Made by a program: the position numbers and the translations under genes. Below are positions 12,190 through 21,927 of a DNA stretch of 64,000 bases, in pieces; the first letter of the stretch is position 1; every line of letters begins with the position of its first letter. Below the pieces are notes generated by a model. That model was not told the origin of the DNA. It saw nothing but the letters and a program-made list of their open reading frames with translations, and did not search any database. The stretch is from Trichopria drosophilae (Eukaryota > Arthropoda > Insecta > Hymenoptera > Diapriidae), in NCBI GenBank assembly GCA_030407085.1, contig CM059582.1:74342001-74406000 (forward strand), read 5' to 3'.

Positions 12190-12480
12190 CTTCGGGCGTG
12201 AATTATCGAGCCTCTTGCCCGTCGTGTTCAAAAATATCGTACATAACAAGGGAGAAATATCGATCTCCGACGATTGTGATTGTCGAAGATCGAAATATTC
12301 GCCCTTGTTTTATAATATACTATTTTCACTTTTTTTACAAGGTTCTTCTAGTCAAAACATTATCCAATAGTTATTCATCAAATATCGATGTTTCAGACCC
12401 TAAAGAGCTCAAAAAAGCAATAAAAAAATTTGTGTCCGTTATGTACAAGATCACGTACGAATAAAATAATAAACAAGATA
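12190..12480. repeat. Dispersed repeat end (CGACGATTGTG type)
   Basis: The words GAAATATCGATCTCCGACGATTGTG and GATCGAAATATTCGCCCTTG match a stretch at 35,545-35,640 (ATTATCGATCTTCGACGATTGTG, GAGATCGATATTTCG). Both sites also carry GGTTTCAGACCCTAAAG-like words nearby, so they belong to one repeat family. No coding sequence is seen. Confidence 0.5.
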
Positions 12481-13221
12481 TTTATTAGCTTCCAGATTTC
12501 ATACATCTCAAAATGAGTAACAGTTGAGAGATTGTATGGCGGCCAGACATTTTTTGTCTAGGCCGACAATTATGCCTTTCAATAGGAAAAAAAAGTGATG
12601 AATATGGTCGTCTTTGTTGTAATATTTTACTTAAAAAAAAATATTTTCATTCAAAATGCGTTAACTCGGCTAAAAATGATCATTATTAACTCCACTGGTG
12701 GTCATTTCAGTCGGAAAACTATCAGGAATTCGAAATTCTATGACACATAATTCTAGAATACATTCCAAAGAGATATTCTAAATTAATTGTGATATTTTAG
12801 GATTTTAGCATTTATTAAGTAAAAATTATCAATGTTTGAAATGGAATAACTCGTCCGGAAATTGATCTTTTATGATCATACCATTGCATTCAGAAATCAT
12901 CCAAGAAAAGATATCTCTCTTACTAGATTTTTCGATTAACTGCGTTATAAATGCCACTTGAAAAACTGACAAAATTAATTTTCTTAGGTAAAAGCAATGT
13001 TCATTTACAAGCCTCTAGAGGGTGGGTTAAAAGTAAAAATAAAAATCTCAAATTTTTAGGATATTTTTGTTCATAATTTGGTGGGGGGGGGGGGTGGTCG
13101 TGTCAAAATTCTTTGGGATCTACCTTGACTTTTAACATTTTTTCAACTGACATTCACAACTTTTCAATATATTAATTTATTAAAAATAGGAACCAAATTT
13201 TGGCAGAAATTAGCAATCTAT
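12481..13221. other. Noncoding AT-rich spacer
   Basis: Two diverged copies of a roughly 180-bp unit (TTAACTCGGCTAAAAATGATC near 12,660 and ATAACTCGTCCGGAAATTGATC near 12,844) are visible, plus a 13-base G run at about 13,082. No gene is visible. Confidence 0.45.
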
Positions 13222-13640
13222 ATCGGCAAATCTACGGAACTTTTAACTTTTACGTTCCAAAATAATTCCTCAATTATTTATATAAAAATACTATTTAGTA
13301 CGCACATAAATGAGTAAAATCGTTTCCTCTTAAAATTATGCCCTTTTTAAGCCCACAATAACAAAGATTTGACTAATAGCACTGCGCAGTTAATCAATAA
13401 ACAAGTGTAAGTATTTTGCCCAAAATAGTAAAATTGTGCTCAAACACTTGCATATGTTTATTGATTAATTGCACCGTGCTATGAATAAAATAATTATTAT
13501 TGTGGGATTAAAAAAGACAGTGTTTTGAAGAGGATACGATTTTAATCATTTATATGTGTGTTCTGAAATAGTCATTTTATGTCAAACAAAAAAACTAAGC
13601 AATTTAGGGCCACAAAAAGTTGAAAGTTTCGTGGATTTGC
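13222..13640. mobile_element. Foldback MITE
   Basis: The two halves are inverted copies around about 13,428. GGCAAATCTACGGAACTTTTAAC on the left matches GTTGAAAGTTTCGTGGATTTGCC on the right, AAAATCGTTTCCTC pairs with GAGGATACGATTTT, and ATTAATCAATAAACA lies near the centre on both sides. No coding capacity. The target duplication is not clear. Confidence 0.7.
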
Positions 13641-14074
13641 CCTTAACGAATAAACATTGATAGGTTCATTATATGGGACATTCCATGCCAACTGAGCCAT
13701 CAAAAAATTTTGTTTCTACTGTACTGCAATTTTAAACCGCATGTATCTCAAAACCGATTCATTGTACAAAAAAATTCTCAGCGGTGAAAGTTTCTTATTT
13801 GTGTCAGCTTTCCGATAAAGTAGATAAAAATGCGAAAAACGAATTTTTAATACATGTATCTGGTAATTTTTATAAAAAAATTCGATGTTTTTAAATTTGG
13901 ACATTTTTTAAAAACTTTTTTATATTAAAACTATTCACTTAACTATGTAGAAAATACTTTACAAATTTCAGAATGGAAGTTTTGGAACTTAGCGAGTAAT
14001 TAATTTGTTTGTACAATTAAGTATGTCCGTTTCTCGTTCCCAGCTATACTTAAGGGAGTTCTATGGTTACTACC

Positions 14075-14275
14075 CCAGACAACATGGGTTGACTAAAAGT
14101 CGACTAAAGTCGACTGAAAAAAGTCGACATTGAAGTCGACTGAAAAAAGTCGACATTGAAGTCGACTGAAGAATGTCGACTATAAGTCGACTATATAAAG
14201 TTGACTTTAGTCGACTGAAAAAAGTCGACTACCAGTTCACTGTATATTGACTATAGTTGACTATAGTTGACTGGG
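14075..14275. repeat. GTCGAC-rich subterminal array, left copy
   Basis: About twelve irregularly spaced copies of AAGTCGACT or close variants, for example TCGACTGAAAAAAGTCGACA repeated, within 200 bases. Each unit contains the palindrome GTCGAC or AGTCGACT, so the array could bind a protein cooperatively. It is mirrored at 56,015-56,225. Confidence 0.85.
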
Positions 14276-14280
14276 AGCCA

Positions 14281-14765
14281 ATTACGACATAAAAAGCGGA
14301 GTTCAATAGTATAGAAATTATAGAATCTAAGTGATACATATATATCCCTGCAAGGGGGCGCATGGATATATGAGTTAAAGGCACAAATTTAGATAATGGA
14401 AAGATATCGTTATGATATGATACCGTTTAGATGATGAAAACTGCGATATAACATTATATAATGTTATATTACAGGTAGCAGAAATATTCCCAGAATATTT
14501 CTAGAATATTGCAAATATCTCATTTAGAATATTCTGATTGTTACATTCTAGAAGTATCCTTGAAATATACTAAACAGAATATTTTAAATAAAATATTCTG
14601 GAAATATATTATACAGAATATTTTAAATAAAATATTCTGGAAATATATTATACAGAATATTCTAAAGAAAATATTCTGAAAAGTTATTAAACAGAATATT
14701 TTAAATAAAATATTCTTGAAATATATTAAATAGAATATTTCAAATAAAACATTCTTGAAATATAT
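14281..14765. repeat. AGAATATT tandem array
   Basis: From about 14,485 to 14,765 a roughly 58-bp unit built from AGAATATTTTAAATAAAATATTCTGGAAATATAT repeats about five times. Each unit is itself nearly palindromic (AATATTCTGGAAATAT), and it decays toward both ends. The first 200 bases (14,281-14,484) show nothing beyond AT-rich sequence. Confidence 0.75.
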
Positions 14766-14766
14766 T

Positions 14767-14845
14767 AAATGCGTGGTAGCCTACTGGTGAAGTCGTTGGA
14801 TATTTGTACGCTGCGGTCCCGGGTTCGAATCCCATTTCACCTAAT
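14767..14845 (+). repeat. tRNA-like SINE head
   Basis: TGGTAGCCTACTGGTG resembles an A box, and GGGTTCGAATCCC about 40 bases later is a perfect B box. The 3' part CATTTCACC could pair with an upstream GGTGAAGT. The potential cloverleaf lacks a proper D arm and anticodon stem, so a tRNA-derived SINE head is more likely than a functional tRNA gene. The 3' limit is unclear. Confidence 0.5.
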
Positions 14846-15513
14846 ATAATAGATACGCGGTGATGGGACACTAAAAAACAGGTCTTCCCTTATTTTAAGT
14901 TTTCGATTCAAGGGGTGTGGTGAAGTTTTCCTTTATTTTAAACATGCTTTACGCCGACTACGACAAAAATGCGAATTTTTTGCGTCCATTTTTATGTCAA
15001 AAACTATTAATTTTCATTGAGACTCATTCTAGGGTGCGGCGTGCCGTTTGAAATCTAGCGGCTCCGCGGGAAATCGGCCGACCAACCAGCGCGAAGTGGT
15101 CTTGCGCGTGCGTAATTCATAGTTTGGACAGACATCTTGTGAAGTGTAACCACGATGTAAGAATAAAAATGTAACGGTTGGCATGTACGTTGTGTGTATA
15201 ATTTGTAATTGTCGTTATACCTATTTATACAATATTAATATTATTCGTTCACGATTCAGTGCATTATGGATTCAAACCGTGCTGTGACCCTTTATTTGAT
15301 GCTAGTCGGTGAAGCGAGCCATTTTTAGGACTTCGTTCCTTGCACATAAAAAAATCAAACAACACGCCTACCAGTCATTATTCGTGCTTTACTTCTCCAG
15401 ACTCTTGCAACCAACGTTTTTTATGTGACACCGTGTGGAATGCACAAGTTCGATTGTCAATCTCACAAAGGAAAAGTAAGTTAAATCTGTTCCACTGTTC
15501 TCGAAATTAAATA
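14846..15513. other. Left interior of the outer element
   Basis: No open frame longer than about 40 codons is convincing. A possible donor AAAAGTAAGT at about 15,475 follows a short frame beginning at an ATG near 15,440, which could be a lost first exon. This segment has no visible homology with the right interior at 54,306-56,010. Confidence 0.35.
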
Positions 15514-15892
15514 TATTCTCTCTCTCTCATTATATATGTTTCACTCTAACACATATGGCGAAACACACAAAAGTAATTCATAATCTTCTGTTTATTCATT
15601 TTTTTAATAGGCTTGTGGGTACATAGTACCATTTTGTAAATCGAATTGATACCTGTTGAAATTTTTTCAGACCAGTGCGACAACAAAGTTTTTTGTAATT
15701 TGTTTTGTTGGATTGATGCGTATCAAACAAATTTTTTTATTGATTAAGTAAGTTTAATATATATACGACACTGATGATAGCTGACATGTGTAAGGTAAAA
15801 GTGACTTTTATGGAACATATTTTCATAGAAATTTAAATTCTTAATTATATGATTATGTGGATCATTTTTGAGTCAAAGGTGTAAACATCAAG
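15514..15892. repeat. Inner inverted-repeat block, left copy
   Basis: The left block runs from AAATATATTCTCTCTCTC to TTTGAGTCAAAGGTGTAAACAT. Its inverted partner is 54,305-53,961 and continues at 26,403-26,358, because the gypsy element inserted inside the partner. Joining the two partner pieces reproduces the left copy across the insertion site with one ATAT, which gives an empty-site control for the retroelement. Confidence 0.85.
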
Positions 15893-15948
15893 AGGAGCGG
15901 TCGCTCGTCGCGCCAAGTTCTTAGCGCGCGGCGACCGCTACTCCTTTA
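15893..15948. repeat. GC-rich hairpin
   Basis: GGAGCGGTCGC and GCGACCGCTACTCC are inverted around a GCGCGCC/GGCGCGC-like centre, a strong stem in otherwise AT-rich DNA. It may be a transposon end; no partner terminus was found. Confidence 0.5.
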
Positions 15949-16166
15949 CCGCTAACATAGTAGAACTGTCACAACATTGAACACATATGTTTCGTCTACG
16001 CTTCACCTCCAGAAAATTTCTTAATCATGCTATGCCCAGTATTTTTTATTTTTTTTATCTTTCATTTAAGCCTAGTCCGATTGAAATCGGTTTAGTGGTT
16101 CGTGAGATATCAATCAGCTGTTTGTCATTTTTCATGATTTCAACGATCGAAAATTGTTCTCCTTCA

Positions 16167-16375
16167 TCGGATTTTGGGACATAGAGACAGATAGATGCCG
16201 TTTAGCATGAGAGCGAGAAGGATCGACACTCGCTTCTTCTGCTATGGGACATAGAGACAGATAGATGCTGTTTAGCACGAGTGCGACAAGTATTGATAGC
16301 TCCGTTTGCGAACACGAGGACATAGAGATAGAATGATGTCGTTCAAACTAAGTGCAACAAGGACAAGCGTCGGGA
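16167..16375. repeat. Three-unit minisatellite (GGGACATAGAGACAGATAGATG)
   Basis: Three direct units of roughly 75-90 bases, at about 16,167, 16,245 and 16,318. Each starts GGACATAGAGA(C/T)AGA and continues through TGCCGTTTAGCA/CGAGTGCGACAAG; the third is more diverged. No coding sense. Confidence 0.75.
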
Positions 16376-16689
16376 CTTCGTGACCGGACTGAAACAGATC
16401 TTGCAATATGGCGGCTTGCATTCAGCTGATCCGCGGCGGCGCTTTACGTTGAGTACGAACAGCTGCGAACAGCATTTTTGACGTTTGTGGAATTGAAGAA
16501 GAAGACAACTTTGTGAAAAAAATATTAACATTATTGTGAGATGACACAATTGAGATCCGTCTGAAAAGTAGGTTGGAGAACCTGCTTGGAATTTTGATAG
16601 CGGTCTGTGGCTTGATAGTATCCTTGCCAGTGAAAAAATAAAAATTTGTAGCTCCAGAATCTCTACAAAAACGTAAGTGAACTTTTTTT

Positions 16690-17300
16690 AATGAAATGTT
16701 GAAATGATCTTGTAAGTGTAGTTTATAATTTACAAAAGAATTTTCGTAGTTGATTGCTAGTAAGAAATTGGAAAAGATTATAAAAAGTGTAAACAACGGT
16801 ATTAAGAATTTAGATTATTTGTCGTAATGTCATGTATCATGTACAGAGAGCAGCAAATACTAGTGGTTTGTCTTTCCGACACAACTTGCTTGTGTCTAAT
16901 AATATTTTGTTTTTAAATACAAGTAGCCAAGTAAACAAGTAGTTCGTCTCTGTACATTAGTGATTTGTCTTCCAATATTAGCCAGTTGTCCTACGATACG
17001 AGCCAGTCAAATTTAGACATTAACCACTCATGTCGGATGACGACTCATTAATGCGTACAGACGAACTAGTTGTCTATAAAAACAAAACATTATTAGACAC
17101 AAGCAAGTTGTGTCGGAAAGACAAACCACTACTATTTGCTGCTCTCTGTACATGATACATGACATTACGACAAATAGTTTAAATTCTTAATACCGTTGTT
17201 TACACTCTTTTAAAATCGTTTTCAATTCCTTTTCAGCAATCAACTACGAAGATTCTTTTGTAAATTATAAACTACACTTCCAAGATCATTAGTATCATAG
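16690..17300. mobile_element. Foldback element 1
   Basis: Arms of about 290 bases are inverted around about 16,995. TACTAGTGGTTTGTCTTTCCGAC pairs with GTCGGAAAGACAAACCACTA, GTACAGAGAGCAGCAAATA with its complement near 17,140, and TAGTTTATAATTTACAAAAG with the complement near 17,270. The arms are very similar, so the copy is fairly young or conversion keeps it even. Related arms occur at 17,430-18,420 and 19,890-20,180. Confidence 0.8.
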
Positions 17301-17429
17301 TTCGTTCAGCTTCTATGTGTACACATTTGTAAGCATTTCTTAGCATTTTGAGTGAGAAATGCACTAGAAATGTATTTGCGATATATGATAAGTAATAAAG
17401 AAAGTATCTAATAATATACTTGATTGTTA

Positions 17430-18420
17430 CAGTCGATTGTCGATGATATGAAACAATTTAGATACGAAATAGTCCCTCTTGTTCCCTTCAATGCTCTTTA
17501 CTACGAATAACTATTGAAGTGTAGCTGAGAATAGCTTGACGAGATTAGTGTGTTGACATCGGTTTTCTGACATCCTGGCTGTTGAAAAAGTAGACATTTT
17601 GTAGCTTCTGTAAATTTATTGAAAAGTAAGTAAACATTTTTGAAATGTAATCTTCCAGTGATCTTGGGAGTACATTTCTTTATTTAGAAAGTAATCTCCA
17701 TAATTGACTTATATGAGAAAGGAAAAAACTATTAGAAGCATGCGTTACTTCTAATTATCGTATTAAGAATTTAAGGCTTTTTACGTAATGATATATTCTG
17801 CTGTTATTTCAAGCTCCAAAGTTCTTCCATCTTTGTCTATTTGCATTTTTAAAAATATTTTCTGTCATTTCAAGCATGACGTGCACTTGCGATAAAATTA
17901 TGATACGCAACTATACATAATGAAAGTGTCTCCTAATATATTTATTTTCTACAGTCGAATGGTCAGGATTCCCATACAAGAAGTACAAATAGATAAAGCT
18001 GGAAGAACTTGGGAGCTGGAAATAATAGCAATATATCATATTAGGATAAAAGATTTAAATTCTTAGTACAATTGCTCACAGTTTCTTCTAATCAGTTTTC
18101 CATTTCCTTTCTTCCATAAGTCAAGTACAGAGATTCTATTGTAAATTAAAAAACATACTCCAAAGATCACTGAACATTACATTTGAGAAATGATTAGTTA
18201 CGTTTCAGTAATTTTTCAGAACCATCAAAAATTCAATTTTTTTCCAGCAAGGATTTCGTAGAAGTGCTGTCAAAACACCAAGTTCGCTAAGCTGTTCCCA
18301 GCTACACTTCAATAGTTTCTTATGGTAAAGAGCACCGAATCCAACGACGAGGCCTATTTCGTACTAAACTGGACCTGCCAGTGGAACCATGGCTACGTAT
18401 CAACAATCGAGTGCAATAGA
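17430..18420. mobile_element. Foldback element 2
   Basis: Arms of about 400-450 bases are inverted around about 17,925. Left TATTGAAGTGTAGCTGAGAA matches the complement of TTCCCAGCTACACTTCAATA (18,298-18,317), and left AGTGATCTTGGGAGTACATTTC matches the complement of AACATACTCCAAAGATCACTGA. The arms are more diverged than in element 1. No open frame of note. Confidence 0.75.
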
Positions 18421-18452
18421 CATGTGTGATCGTTAGATAGTTTCTTTATTAA

Positions 18453-19877
18453 CCCATTGCGTCTCAGTGGGACAGACATCGTCCCACTTACATTTACATA
18501 GATTTTGCTGTTTTTCTCGTGAAATTTAAGACCCATTTTAATCAAATCTTTTTCTGTTACTTATATAGACCCTAATAATTAGTAAAAAAATTGTTTCCCC
18601 CTTATTGCTAATAATGTAATTGTTATTAACAAACCAAGTTAAAAATATGAGTTTTTTCTCGAATCAATGCAGTTTTAAGAAAACCTCCTATTATTTTTTT
18701 CTGAAAATTTTTTCATAGCGATTTTTGGTATTGCTGACGAATACGGGGTTAGTTTTATGAAATTCAGAATGGCTGATCTGAAATGGCGGATAAAAATTTT
18801 AAATATAACTGTATTTGGACGAAATTTGATACTCGAGTGTTTTCGGGGTCGCTGATTACGAATCCGAGGTTAGATTTGACTTTTACTCTAGACAAAATTT
18901 ATGAAATATTTAATTCGGATTACACATTGGAAAAGAGGCTAAGTGCTGGGATTCGTTACGTCATAGAAGCTTCCAGGGCATCCAAGACACTACATAGAAG
19001 TTCTTCAGTCCGATTTTAAGTTTTTTTATCAGTCCTTTTTTATTTTTTTTAGTTGTTTAGTTTTTAAATTTTTAAATTTTAACAATTTTTAACAAAATTT
19101 TTTAATATTTAAATGTAATAATATTAAGATTTATTTATTTATGATATGCAATAAAACGGTTTTTTTAAATGTCAAGTACAACGGAAAATTGAAAACTTTG
19201 CACATATATTGTGTTCTATATTCATTAATGTGAGTGCTTCATTGAACATATCTCCTTCGGATTTTATTCGGTAACATTATAGATAAGTGTTCTGCATTTG
19301 CTTGTAGTTTTTCTAACGAAACTTGAGGTTTCCAACAACTCATTCCTCTTCTTAAAGATTTTCGACATTTTTTTATGGATACAGTATTTGCTAATAATTC
19401 ATTTATGACCATTAATCTAAATTGTTTCAATTTCCTGTGTTTTTCCTTATAATAAAGGCTTATAAACTGAATTATTTATTATGTATATATATGTGGCATA
19501 CAATTAGCTTCAATTATTACATAATCCTTCACACATATATTTTTTTACGCGGGTAACATCGCATTTACGATCAGCTACCTGAAATTTGTCGTAATACCGG
19601 ATATCGTTCAAAGTGTAATATTTTACAATGTGCACATGTTATATTAGATTTGAGATTTTTAAAACTAATTCGGATACTTAATCAGCCGCAATAAAAATCC
19701 TCGAGTAACAAATTTTGTCCAGATAGAATTACATCTTAAATGTTTGTCCGCCATGTTGAATCAAACATTTTGAATTTCGTAAAACTAACCTCGGATTAGT
19801 AATCAGCGACCCCAACAAACCCCGAGTAACAATTTTCAGCTAAATTGGACACAAGGAAAAATGCGTGACTCAATGGG
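18453..19877. mobile_element. piggyBac-type non-autonomous element
   Basis: Both ends show the piggyBac signature: target TTAA on each side (18,449-18,452 and 19,878-19,881), with termini CCCATTGCGTC at the left and the complement CCCATTGAGTC at the right (10 of 11 bases match). Inside, about 200 bases near each end are also inverted (CGAATCCGAGGTTAG near 18,860 against CTAACCTCGGATTAG near 19,786). No transposase frame exists in the 1425 bp; the longest frame, at 18,783-19,019, is unrecognisable. It would depend on a piggyBac transposase elsewhere. It separates an older foldback arm at 19,890-20,180 from its partner. Confidence 0.8.
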
Positions 19878-19882
19878 TTAAT

Positions 19883-20300
19883 TTATTTCTCATTCCATAC
19901 TCAAAATGTCAGGAATTGCTTAAAAAATGTTAAACATGCATGAAGCGGGATGAACTTTAGAGCTGAAAATAATAACATATGACTTTACGAGAAATGATTC
20001 AAATTCATAATACGGTTATTCGCACTTGTTTTTAATCATTTTCGATTTCTTTTCGCTCATAAATCTAGTATGCAGAATCTTTGTAAATTAAAAAATGCAT
20101 TTTCAAGATCGTTTCAACATTACATTTGAGAAAAGATTGCTTACTTTTTCGCAGAATTTCAGAAGCTACAAAATTTCCATTTTCAAGCTATGCTTCAAGC
20201 AGATCTTAGTTTTGTGTGATTTCATAGGCAGTAATGTTGGACTTTTTATTTCTATGAAGATGTTTCCGAAATTGTGGGCCAGTTGAGTGCTTACAATGTA
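19883..20300. repeat. Isolated foldback arm
   Basis: Resembles the reverse complement of about 16,570-16,800: GATCGTTTCAACATTACATTTGAG and AGAAGCTACAAAATTTCC against GTAGCTCCAGAATC-type words. It is probably an arm of a third member of the foldback family, stranded by the piggyBac-type insertion. Confidence 0.5.
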
Positions 20301-20985
20301 TGTTGTCATAATAAATAAATAAATAAATTTGTATGTTATATTTTATTTCAAATTTGTACTCTAATTTCAAATATATGAAATGAATATATGCTCTTATCTA
20401 AATAGTCTTCATTTATGTAAACATTTCCTTATCTTTTCTTAAACAGCTCTTTTTATTTAATTTAATTTAAAACTGTATCCAAAACAATTACATATATCAG
20501 TTTTATCATCACCATTTCAAGGATTGAAAATTTTTATTCTTTATTATATGATCAGCTAAAACAAGTTCACCAGTTGTTAACGAAAGCCGATTAGGGGGTC
20601 CAGGTATCGCGCTCTGTAATTTTTCATTTTATCAAATAAAATATTTGTGCCGGGTCTTAAAAGGGTAGTCGCGAAAACTATGTTCAGAGCACCTGGTGAA
20701 AAGGAACACTGATGTTGAGGTCCGGGTCTTCCGCTCCATAGTTTTTTTATCTATTAGTTATAATACTTTGGTCGCACTTGGAGGTAATTTCAAGGTCAAA
20801 TAATCTACTCGGATTTATATATGTATTGGAGATTTATGTAAACGGCAACACTATTACAAACAAAACATATCCAAGAAATTCTAAGGATTTATACGTTCTT
20901 TATTTACATGAAGTTTTCATTTTCAAAAATACGATATTACACATGGCATTTTTTATCAACTATTGTATATTAGCAAAAATGAGTA
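20301..20985. other. AT-rich noncoding
   Basis: No gene visible. Two similar phrases (GGTCCAGGTATCGCGCTC near 20,598 and GGTCCGGGTCTTCCGCTCC near 20,720) suggest a short direct repeat of about 120 bases. Confidence 0.4.
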
Positions 20986-21380
20986 AAATCCCACAAAAAA
21001 CACTTCTTGTAAAAAAACTCGCCAAGTTCTTATAAGTAAAACATAATTACCACAAAAAAATGATATCAGAATTAAATTATGTACAATTATAAGGCTATAT
21101 TCTTATTCTACAAAAAGCAGTGAAATCATGTAATAAGACCAAGTTCTTTCTAATGAATAAAACTATCCATTAATGCAATATACAATAATTTGGAAATAAA
21201 ATTTTGCGTACATTTCGAACACCACAAAATTGTTCAAGAAATTTCTTTGAAATCAAAGTAATTCTTATCATTTGTTTAATGAAATTACCATTTAATAAAA
21301 AATGTTATTAATGAATTTAATGAACTTTGAAAATCGATGCAATATCATCAATCATATACACATTGGCTCTTATTCCAAGA
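20986..21380. repeat. Inverted arm flanking the Chapaev-like element, left
   Basis: Almost perfect inverted copy of 25,686-26,084: AATCCCACAAAAAACACTTC at the outer end and ATACACATTGGCTCTTATTCC at the inner end. These arms enclose the 21,928-25,532 transposon plus unique flanks and probably represent a separate host element into which it jumped. Confidence 0.85.
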
Positions 21381-21927
21381 GCCAATGTGTATATTATGAA
21401 GAATGGTCCCCATTTCGAAGTGTCTTGTAATTTTCAGAATACAGGCATTAGTTTGTTAGTCAATACATTATTATACTATTTGCAATTTCTTATATTTCGT
21501 TACGCACATATTCCAGTTAGTTTATCATCAGAGCATTTACATTTATTTGCACAACAAAATATTCATCTTTACAATATTTGATACGATAAAAAATCTAGTA
21601 TTATATAATTCTATTAGTAAACAAAACTAATACAAAAAAAAGGAGCATTTATTATTGCATAATGAGATGAGGGGAAAAAAGCATAATAAATTAAGTAAAA
21701 ATATTGGGTTTGAAGGCTGTAATGGTAGCACCCGTCCGTCAACGGAGGGGCATATGTCGTAGCTTTGTGAACCATTCTTTGTTTACCATTCGAGGTATTG
21801 CTTGTCAATGCAATACAACATCATACTTGGTATTTTACTTCCTGTACATTTCTGCAATTTCATCTATTTAGCATACATTTTTGGCGAATGGTAATATGAC
21901 GCTATCTAGAAACATGATACCATATTG
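21381..21927. other. Spacer between arm and Chapaev-like element
   Basis: No recognisable gene. It opens with AGAGCCAATGTGTATAT, which is the complement of the last bases of the adjoining arm, a small snap-back at the breakpoint. A frame at 21,327-21,581 spans the arm border and is not credible as a gene. Confidence 0.4.

Noticed and set aside
14075..14275. CRISPR-like array of GTCGAC repeats
   Set aside because: Spacing is irregular, repeats are very short and the setting is eukaryotic transposon DNA.
14767..14845. Functional tRNA gene
   Set aside because: A and B boxes are present but the D arm and anticodon stem do not form; a SINE head is more consistent.
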